Assembly (NCBI GenBank): GCA_035651595.1 | Contig: DASRFJ010000309.1 | Coordinates: 1-37,779, forward strand | Source of the DNA: JAFARZ01 sp035651595 | GTDB taxonomy: Bacteria; Actinomycetota; Actinomycetes; Streptosporangiales; Streptosporangiaceae | Direction: 5' to 3' | Length of the DNA: 37,779 nucleotides | Shown here: one piece after another, positions 32,393 to 37,779 of the stretch | How the letters are laid out: the number at the start of each line of letters is the position of its first letter | How positions within the stretch are numbered: the first letter of the stretch is position 1 | Program-made: the position numbers and the translations under genes | Notes under the pieces: generated by a model | Database searches by the model: none | Seen by the model: only the letters and a program-made list of their open reading frames with translations | Told to the model about the DNA's origin: nothing

Positions 32393-32806
32393 TTACCCTT
32401 GGGCCGCCAGCGGCTGGCTCAGGCGCAGGTGGTTGCCGCTGGGGTCGCGGACGGCGGCGTCGCGGACGCCGTAGGGCTGGTCGACGGGTTCCTGGAGGAT
32501 CTCCGTCCCGGCGGCGCGCAGCGACTCGAAGGTCTTGTCCAGGTCGTGGACCTGAATGAAGACCGCCAGGTCACCCTTCGCGACGATCTCGCGCATGATC
32601 TCCCGGTCGGCCGGGGGTATGTGGTGGTCGACGGCGGACAGCAGCAGTTCGTGGGGGTCACCGGGAGCCTGGATGGTGAGCCAGCGCATGTCCGGGCCCA
32701 TCGGGACATCCTCGCGGACCTCGAAGCCGAGCCGCTGCGTGTAGAAGGCGAGCGCTTCATCCAGATCGGTGCAGTACACGGGCGTATGCGTAATGGAAAG
32801 GGTCAT
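32393..32806 (-). CDS. Glyoxalase/VOC superfamily protein
   Basis: 137 residues of two beta-alpha-beta-beta-beta units: HTPVYCTDLDEALAFYTQRLGFEVREDVPMGPDMRWLTIQAPG and VFIQVHDLDKTFESLRAAGTEILQEPVDQPYGVRDAAVRDPSGNHLRLSQP. The first metal position is His7 and a C-terminal Asp/Asn-rich loop follows, as in many VOC proteins. It could be an isomerase, dioxygenase or binding protein; the substrate is unknown. It lies next to and co-directional with an AraC regulator (9 bp downstream of its stop), the common AraC-VOC pair. Confidence 0.85.
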   Translation of the reverse strand: MTLSITHTPVYCTDLDEALAFYTQRLGFEVREDVPMGPDMRWLTIQAPGDPHELLLSAVDHHIPPADREIMREIVAKGDLAVFIQVHDLDKTFESLRAAGTEILQEPVDQPYGVRDAAVRDPSGNHLRLSQPLAAQG

Positions 32807-32815
32807 GCAGCGACC

Positions 32816-33253
32816 CTACGCGCGGCCGGCCGGCATCGCTTCTCCGATCCTGCATGGCTCCGCGATCCACCCCGGGCGCGCCCAGGCGCGCGTCATGCAC
32901 GGCGGTACGGGCGCGAGCCGCGAGTGATCACGCGCCTTGTAGACGGACGGCGGCTCGCCGACGAGGCGGGTGAACGTTGAGCTGAACGAGCCGAGCGAGG
33001 TGAACCCCACGGCCATGCACACGTCGGTCACGGATCTGCCGCCATGGCGCAGCAGCGACATCGCCCGTTCCACGCGCCTGGCCTGCAAGTAGCTGTACGG
33101 CGTCTCGCCGTAGATCTCCCGGAACCGCCGGGCGAACAGCGACGGCGACATCAGGGCGGCCCGCGCCATCGCCGGTACGTCCAGCGGCCGCGCGTACTCG
33201 CGATCCATCAAGTCCCGGGCCCGGCGCAGATGCGCCAGCTCAGAGACGGCCAT
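32816..33253 (-). CDS. AraC-family transcriptional regulator
   Basis: 145 residues from ATG 33253 (MAVSELAHLRRARDLMDREYARPLDVPAMARAALMSPSLFARRFREIYGETPYSYLQARRVERAM). Both helix-turn-helix motifs of the AraC C-terminal domain are present (second: SVTDVCMAVGFTSLGSFSSTFTRLVGEPPSVYK), with no N-terminal sensor domain, so it is a short stand-alone form. It probably controls the VOC gene 9 bp downstream. The frame is open to 33412; ATG 33271 is an alternative start. Confidence 0.88.
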   Translation of the reverse strand: MAVSELAHLRRARDLMDREYARPLDVPAMARAALMSPSLFARRFREIYGETPYSYLQARRVERAMSLLRHGGRSVTDVCMAVGFTSLGSFSSTFTRLVGEPPSVYKARDHSRLAPVPPCMTRAWARPGWIAEPCRIGEAMPAGRA

Positions 33254-33354
33254 ACCGGGACCGTACACCATGTGGTGAGCCGGTACTGCGCACGTCAGCC
33301 TCCAATTGAATAGCTGATTACCTGTTGAGTCTTGACGCTGACGTTGCGGACGGT

Positions 33355-33455
33355 TACGTTGACCACGGCCCCAGCTAGCGAAGTCCGGTTCGAGCCCGGC
33401 ACTGTCCCGCAACGGTCAAGCCCCCTCGCGGGGGATGAGTCCGGTCGCCTGGCCT
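33355..33455 (+). ncRNA. Cobalamin (adenosylcobalamin) riboswitch
   Basis: The segment contains the conserved core with pairing ccgg/ccgg and the downstream cccgcaacggt (33379-33416), a GC hairpin (33421-33434), then gagtccggtcgcctgg (33437-33452), the 3' B12-box form gagtccg..acctg. It ends about 45 bp before a nickel/cobalt permease, a standard target. With high B12 it should shut down cobalt uptake, probably by hiding the ribosome site or by termination. The exact 5' edge is uncertain. Confidence 0.85.
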
Positions 33456-33500
33456 GGTGTGCCAGCGGACGGTGTCCTCGAGCGAAGGGCGGTTCGGTTC

Positions 33501-34679
33501 ATGGCAGTGGCTCGTTCCCGCGCGGTCCGCGACGCGCTGGCGCCTCGCGAATGGGGCAGGCTCGCCGCGATGTACGCGTTCATCCTGGTCATCAACCTGG
33601 CCGGCTGGGGCATCTACGTCTTTGACGTGATGCCGCACCACTTCGACTACAAGGGAGTGGGCGGCGCCTCCGGGCTGGGCGTGGGGCTCGGGGTCGCGAT
33701 CACCGCCTGGTTCCTCGGCTTCCGGCACGCCTTCGACGCCGACCACATCTCCTGTATCGACAACACCACCCGCAAGCTGATGGCGGACGGGAAACGGCCG
33801 CTGAGCACGGGATTCTTCTTCTCGTTCGGCCACTCCACGATCATCATGGTGGTCGGCGCCGGGATCACGATCGCGGCCAAAGCGGTATTCGGCGCGGTGG
33901 TCAACCCGGATTCGGCCTACGAGACCGTCGGCGGCACCATCGGGACCGTGCTTGCGGCCAGTTTCCTTTACCTGATCGCGGTACTGAACCTGATCGTGCT
34001 GGCAGGCATCTTCAAGGTGTTCCGGGAGATGCGCAATGGCGCCTACGACGAGCAGCAGCTCGAGGCCCAGCTCCAGGCCCGGGGGCTGATGTACCGCTTC
34101 TTCGGCCGGTTCATGAAATCCATCAATCACCCCTGGCAGCTGTACTTCGTCGGCTTGGTGTTCGGCATCGGGTTCGACACCACCACCGAGGTGCTGCTGC
34201 TCGCGGCGACCGCCTACGCGGCGATCCAGGGCCTGCCCTACTACGCGGTGCTCGCGCTGCCGTTCCTGTTCGCCGGGGGCATGATGCTGTTCGACACCCT
34301 CGACGGCTGCTTCATGAACTTCGCCTACGGCTGGGCGTTCGCCCGGCCGGTCCGCAAGGTCTACTACAACCTCGTGATCACTGGCTTGTCTATCGGGGCG
34401 GCATTCATCATCGGCACCATCGAGCTGGTCGGCGTGCTGACCGACGAGCTGCACCTGCACGGCGGTTTCTGGGACACGATGGCCAACTTCAACATCAACG
34501 TCGCCGGATTCTGCATCGCGGGCATGTTCGTGATCGTCTGGGCAGTGGCTATTGCCTACTGGCGGTGGGGCAAGGTCGAGATCCGCTGGAGCGCCAACGT
34601 GCCAGCAGAGCAGTCCGCGGCCCCCGATTTATGGCCTCGCAGGTCAGCGCGACGGGCCGGCCGGCACTCAGGGCACTAG
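33501..34679 (+). CDS. NiCoT-family nickel/cobalt permease (HoxN/NhlF-like)
   Basis: 392 residues, about eight membrane helices. The family signature RHAFDADHI (HX4DH) lies in helix II. FFFSFGHSTIIMVVG and GIGFDTTTEVLLLAATAYA are the other two NiCoT signatures, and LFDTLDGCFMNFAYGWAFARP follows. It imports Co2+ and/or Ni2+ at trace concentration. The cobalamin riboswitch upstream indicates cobalt for B12 synthesis. The start is ATG 33501 (GAAGGG upstream); the frame continues to 33435 inside the riboswitch. A polar Arg/His-rich tail ends the protein. Confidence 0.93.
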   Translation: MAVARSRAVRDALAPREWGRLAAMYAFILVINLAGWGIYVFDVMPHHFDYKGVGGASGLGVGLGVAITAWFLGFRHAFDADHISCIDNTTRKLMADGKRPLSTGFFFSFGHSTIIMVVGAGITIAAKAVFGAVVNPDSAYETVGGTIGTVLAASFLYLIAVLNLIVLAGIFKVFREMRNGAYDEQQLEAQLQARGLMYRFFGRFMKSINHPWQLYFVGLVFGIGFDTTTEVLLLAATAYAAIQGLPYYAVLALPFLFAGGMMLFDTLDGCFMNFAYGWAFARPVRKVYYNLVITGLSIGAAFIIGTIELVGVLTDELHLHGGFWDTMANFNINVAGFCIAGMFVIVWAVAIAYWRWGKVEIRWSANVPAEQSAAPDLWPRRSARRAGRHSGH

Positions 34680-34770
34680 CGCAGACGGCCCCGACCCGGC
34701 CGAGATCGTCCATCGCGATCCGGTGCAGGCCGAGGCCGCAGGCAAAGCCCTCGCAGCACACCGCGGACCG

Positions 34771-34842
34771 CTACCTGCGCAGGGCCAAAACGATGACGAC
34801 GATGATCACGATGATCACGATCGTGCCTATGCCGATGTACAT
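34771..34842 (-). CDS. 23-residue hydrophobic small membrane protein
   Basis: A minus-strand frame starts at ATG 34842 with a strong GGGGAGGAG site six bases upstream and ends at TAG (34771-34773). The product is MYIGIGTIVIIVIIVV then IVLALRR: a single hydrophobic helix with a positively charged C-terminus. Similar tiny hydrophobic proteins are common in actinomycetes but rarely annotated. It is co-directional with the AI-2E-type gene, which lies upstream. Function unknown. Confidence 0.65.
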   Translation of the reverse strand: MYIGIGTIVIIVIIVVIVLALRR

Positions 34843-34921
34843 CCGTAACTCCTCCCCATTGGGGCGATTGACGGTTCTTTGAGCTGCCCCGGTCAGGGCG
34901 AGGTAAACCGCGAGCGTGCCC

Positions 34922-34941
34922 GCCGCCCGCCGGAGGGCGGC
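34922..34941 (-). terminator. GC hairpin after the AI-2E-type gene
   Basis: A 7-bp perfect stem (34922-34928 with 34935-34941) and six-base loop lies just past the stop at 34949. No T-tract follows, so termination is only plausible. Confidence 0.4.
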
Positions 34942-34948
34942 CTCCGGA

Positions 34949-36136
34949 TCAGCTCTGGTCGAGATGGCGGAAGGTGATCTCCCGGAGCAGCAGCCGGATA
35001 GCCGCGGCCACCGGAATCGCGACCAGCGCGCCGATGATGCCGAGCAGCACTCCGCCGACTAGAACCGACACCATGCTGACGATGGCCGGCACCCGCACGG
35101 TGCGGCCCATCACCCTGGGCACGATGAGGTAGTCCTCGGCCAGCCGGTAGACGATATAGAAGGCGAGCGTCGCTATCGCGACCGGCAGCGAGACTGTCAG
35201 GGCGACCAGCGTCACGATAGCTCCGCCGACGGTGGACCCGATGACCGGGATAAGGTCCAGAAGCGTGATCAGCATCGCCAGCAACACCGGGTAGGGGATG
35301 CCCCAGGCCAGCATCCAGAAGAAGGTGCCCAGGCCTGCGATAGCTGAGGTAAGGATGTTGCCGAGCATGTAGCCGCCGACCTTGGCGAGGATCTCGTCGC
35401 CGATCAGGATGACCCTGGGGCGGCGGGATTTCGGCACCAGCCGGTAGGCGAACAGCTTGGTCTTCGGCAAGCTGGCCAGAAAGTACACGCTGAGCACCAG
35501 TACCAGCAGCGTCGAGGAAACAGCGCTGAGGACAAGCTCCCCGGCGCCGAGGACGCCGCCCATCAGCGAACCGCCCTTGCTGCTGACTATGCTCGTCACC
35601 CGTTGCTGAATGTGATACTTGGTGTTGAGCTTGCCCAGGCTGGAGTTGTGATTCTGGAGCTCGTGCATATAGTGCGGCAACTGGTGCACGAGAGCCGTGG
35701 TCTGCGCGGCCATGGGAGGGATCGCGGCGGCGAGGAAGCCGGCGCCGATGGCCACGACGCCGACGACAACTGTCACCACCGCTGCCCACCGGGGCATCCG
35801 GTGCCGGCACAGCCAGCCGACCACCGGGTCCAGGCTGGCCGCGATGAACAGCGCCAAGCCGATGAGGATCAGCATCGACCTGGCCTTGATGACCAGCTCG
35901 ATGATCCCGTAGGTGACGGCCACCCCGGCCGCCGCGGTCATACCGATATAGAACGGCGATCGCCGGTTTATGGCTTTGCCCGGCTCGCCCAGGCCGCCAG
36001 TCCGCTCCGCCTGGTCGTGGGCCGCGGCTACGGCCTCCTCCATCGGATCCGAGTCTTGCGCCGCGTCCTCAAGCGCGGGGTCGGGGACGGTGCTGGTGTC
36101 GGCTTCTATTCCGCCCGTCCTCGGTCTTGCGGCCAT
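34949..36136 (-). CDS. AI-2E family transporter (PF01594-type membrane protein)
   Basis: 395 residues. A charged cytoplasmic N-terminus (about 60 residues) precedes hydrophobic helices: FYIGMTAAAGVAVTYGIIELVI, SMLILIGLALFIAASLDPVV, WAAVVTVVVGVVAIGAGFLAAAIPPM. The C-terminal block has GYMLGNILTSAIAGLGTFFWMLAWGIPYPVLLAMLITLLDLIPVIGSTVGG (family signature DLIPxxG) and VGGVLLGIIGALVAIPVAAAIRLLL. The family includes putative exporters and Na+/H+ antiporters; real substrates are mostly unknown. The start overlaps the small upstream gene by 31 bp. Confidence 0.9.
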   Translation of the reverse strand: MAARPRTGGIEADTSTVPDPALEDAAQDSDPMEEAVAAAHDQAERTGGLGEPGKAINRRSPFYIGMTAAAGVAVTYGIIELVIKARSMLILIGLALFIAASLDPVVGWLCRHRMPRWAAVVTVVVGVVAIGAGFLAAAIPPMAAQTTALVHQLPHYMHELQNHNSSLGKLNTKYHIQQRVTSIVSSKGGSLMGGVLGAGELVLSAVSSTLLVLVLSVYFLASLPKTKLFAYRLVPKSRRPRVILIGDEILAKVGGYMLGNILTSAIAGLGTFFWMLAWGIPYPVLLAMLITLLDLIPVIGSTVGGAIVTLVALTVSLPVAIATLAFYIVYRLAEDYLIVPRVMGRTVRVPAIVSMVSVLVGGVLLGIIGALVAIPVAAAIRLLLREITFRHLDQS

Positions 36137-36396
36137 CTTGGACTGCTGCCCTGGGGAGGCCGGATTATGCGGCTGCAGGTACCGGCGAGCTGTAGGGAGC
36201 CGATCATTCGGTAAGCAACGCGGATCAGCCGAACCCTCGCAGGTCGCATAGCTTTCCGGGTTGACCGCCTCAGGTGAGCTGCCGGCCGACGCCGCTGGGC
36301 GTGGCGGGCTGCACGGGCCCGCCGCGCCTCACCGATCTCGGTAATCAGATCCCGGGTGCGCTCTGCGGCGAGCTGCCGCAGGATGTCTGGATGCAT
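36106..36396 (-). CDS. Small Arg-rich hypothetical protein
   Basis: 96 residues. ATG 36396 has a strong GAGGAGG site. The N-terminus MHPDILRQLAAERTRDLITEIGEARRARAARHAQRRR resembles a short actinomycete protein type (MHPD-x-LRQLAA...) seen beside regulatory genes. The C-terminal half is basic and unremarkable and its end overlaps the AI-2E-type start, so the true stop region is less certain. Function unknown. Confidence 0.55.
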   Translation of the reverse strand: MHPDILRQLAAERTRDLITEIGEARRARAARHAQRRRPAAHLRRSTRKAMRPARVRLIRVAYRMIGSLQLAGTCSRIIRPPQGSSPRWPQDRGRAE

Positions 36397-36570
36397 GGTG
36401 TCCTCCTCGCGGGGGCCGGTCTTCGTTAACCGGTGTCGAGCTGGCGTACCGGAATCTGGGGTCGGCCCACCATGGAACGGCCATTGGCGAACAGCGGGCC
36501 GGGGGGCCGCCGGGTTACCGACAGTGACCGCCGCTCCGCCTGCTACCTGCTATCGCCGCGCCAAGGCTGG

Positions 36571-37581
36571 TCACCGGGCCGGGAGCGATCGCGGCAGCCC
36601 GAACCACGGCAGCACGCTGGTCTCGAAGCGGGTCATGGCGCAGATCCGGTCGCCGGCAAGGGTGAGCACGTACAAGCCGGCCGCGTGGCGTATTCCGGCC
36701 GGGACGCGCAGGTATGCGCCGAACGCGGGCTGGCCGTTGGCTCGGGCCGGCACGAGGTCGAACCTGCGGCCCGCGCCGAACAGGCGGGCCCAGTAGCGGG
36801 CCACCGCGTCTCGGCCCTCGTAGCCGAATGGCTCCGGAGGCATGGCGATGAAGACGTCGTCGGTTAGCAGTGCCACCAGCGCGTCGAGATCGGCCGACTC
36901 CCACGCGCGGGCGAACGTGGCCACGATCGCGTCCTCTGCGGGCGAGCCGACTGGGGGCGGCGGCTGGTGGTCAGCGGCTTGCTGCCGGCGCTCCAGGCTA
37001 GCGCGGGCTCGTTTGAGGGCGCTGTTGACCGATTGGACGGTCACCTCCAGCATCTCGGCCACCTCGCTGGCGCGGAATCCGAGGACGTCGCGCAAGATGA
37101 GGACAGCGACCTGGCGTGGCGGAAGCAGTTGCAGGGCGGCCACGAAGGCCAGCGAGATGGCTTCGCTCTGCTCGTAGCGGGCCTCCGGCCCGAGCGGCTG
37201 GCCGGGTGCACCCTCGAGGAACGCGTCAGGAAACGGCTGCAGCCAGGCGGGCTCGTCGCGCGGGGTCGGCACGGGCGGTTCGAACTGAGACATGTCCCAC
37301 TCCCTGGCCGGGCGCCGGCTCGCCGCGCGGCGCGCGTTGAGGCACCGGTTGGTGGCGATCTTGTACAGCCAGGTGCGCAGCGAGGCGCGTTCCTCGGTGA
37401 ATCCGCCGATGCCTTGCCAGGCGGCCAGCATCGTCTCCTGGACGGCGTCCTCGGCGTCGGCGAAGGAGCCGAGCATGCGGTAGCAGTGCACCTGCAGCTC
37501 CCGCCGGTGCGACTCGGCCAGCTCCCGGAACGCCTCGCCATCTCCTGCGCGCGCCCGTGAGAGCAGATCGGCTGTCACCAT
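36571..37581 (-). CDS. ECF RNA polymerase sigma factor with SnoaL-like C-terminal domain
   Basis: 336 residues from ATG 37581 (AAAGGAG six bases upstream). Sigma region 2: GDGEAFRELAESHRRELQVHCYRMLGSFADAEDAVQETMLAAW to LRTWLYKIATNRCLNA. Region 4: LPPRQVAVLILRDVLGFRASEVAEMLEVTVQSVNSALKRARASL. From about residue 215 a SnoaL/NTF2-like domain follows (ATFARAWESADLDALVALLTDDVFIAMPPEPFGYEGRDAVARYWARLF). This is the SigG/SigJ-like ECF layout, where the tail replaces an anti-sigma factor. No anti-sigma gene is adjacent. The frame is open to 37722 without a good start. Confidence 0.92.
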   Translation of the reverse strand: MVTADLLSRARAGDGEAFRELAESHRRELQVHCYRMLGSFADAEDAVQETMLAAWQGIGGFTEERASLRTWLYKIATNRCLNARRAASRRPAREWDMSQFEPPVPTPRDEPAWLQPFPDAFLEGAPGQPLGPEARYEQSEAISLAFVAALQLLPPRQVAVLILRDVLGFRASEVAEMLEVTVQSVNSALKRARASLERRQQAADHQPPPPVGSPAEDAIVATFARAWESADLDALVALLTDDVFIAMPPEPFGYEGRDAVARYWARLFGAGRRFDLVPARANGQPAFGAYLRVPAGIRHAAGLYVLTLAGDRICAMTRFETSVLPWFGLPRSLPAR

Positions 37582-37765
37582 CCTGCGCTCCTTTCTTCCG
37601 CACCACGTCGTGCCTCCGCCCGGTATATACACCGCCCGCGGCGCGAACTGGGCGGCCCGCGGGCGCCCAGTTTCCCGGTGCCGCGGTGTATCCACTACCG
37701 ACCGTCCGGACGATCCGCCCACCGGATCATGCCGCGGCAGCTGGAAACGACCCTGGAGGTTGACG

Positions 37766-37779
37766 ATGGAATGGATGCA
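37766..37779 (+). CDS. Start of a truncated plus-strand gene
   Basis: ATG at 37766, preceded by CTGGAGGTTGACG with a good GGAGG site, reads M-E-W-M before the window ends. Divergent from the sigma factor gene. Identity cannot be told. Confidence 0.45.

Noticed and set aside
33375..34460. Minus-strand 361-residue frame
   Set aside because: Antisense to the NiCoT permease and riboswitch; His/Glu-rich shadow without a family.
1..37779. tRNA or rRNA genes
   Set aside because: No cloverleaf-like segment or rRNA sequence was recognised on either strand by eye; a dedicated search was not possible.

Overview
This is a high-GC actinomycete window (Actinomycetota; Streptomyces-like or Streptosporangium-like). 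The evidence is G/C-ending codons, GGAGG-type ribosome sites, dense head-to-tail operons and gene families typical of the group. The genus cannot be fixed from the sequence.

Left edge (1-1998): a nested pair of IS5-family insertion sequences. The outer element has terminal repeats at 5-20 and 1981-1996 and a frameshifted transposase. A second IS5-type transposase gene sits inside it. The outer element landed in the TAG stop codon of the outermost cluster gene without changing its protein.

Core (1996-23972): an aromatic type II polyketide gene cluster of the angucycline type. A long minus-strand transcription unit reads, in transcription order: FAD monooxygenase (PgaE/UrdE type), TcmI-type cyclase, KS-alpha, KS-beta/chain length factor, ACP, a complete acetyl-CoA carboxylase set (fused AccDA, AccB, AccC), ketoreductase, two-domain aromatase/cyclase, a monooxygenase-reductase fusion (PgaM/UrdM type), and two MFS exporters. 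This is the classical angucycline order E-F-A-B-C-D-L-M with a carboxylase cassette between C and D. Left of it lie an atypical response regulator, a P450 on the plus strand, and a minus-strand trio (free-standing angucycline-type SDR, NmrA-like reductase, methyltransferase). Right of it lie a GAF-domain regulator and a second atypical response regulator. Both response regulators lack the phospho-acceptor Asp (Lys and Asn instead), as expected for ligand-sensing JadR1-like regulators. No glycosyltransferase, deoxysugar gene or phosphopantetheinyl transferase is present in the window.

How it should work: the carboxylase makes malonyl-CoA; KS/CLF/ACP builds the chain; ketoreductase, aromatase/cyclase and TcmI-type cyclase give the benz[a]anthracene; the E and M oxygenases and the C6 ketoreductase domain oxidise and reduce it; P450, second SDR, NmrA-like reductase and methyltransferase tailor it; two MFS pumps export it. 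The AT-rich divergent promoters at 4447-4669 and 21728-21968 are the likely control points.

Right half (23980-37779): ordinary chromosome-like genes, not obviously part of the cluster. These are a membrane-OsmC fusion, a DUF6918-like protein, a pentapeptide/DinB protein, a DUF1062 protein, a class II DAHP synthase, a formamidase-like protein, a degenerate SDR with a divergent LysR regulator, a frameshifted DUF664/DinB gene, a VOC protein, an AraC regulator, a cobalamin riboswitch controlling a NiCoT nickel/cobalt permease, a 23-residue hydrophobic peptide, an AI-2E-type membrane protein, a small Arg-rich protein and an ECF sigma factor with a SnoaL-like tail. The first codons of one more plus-strand gene end the window.
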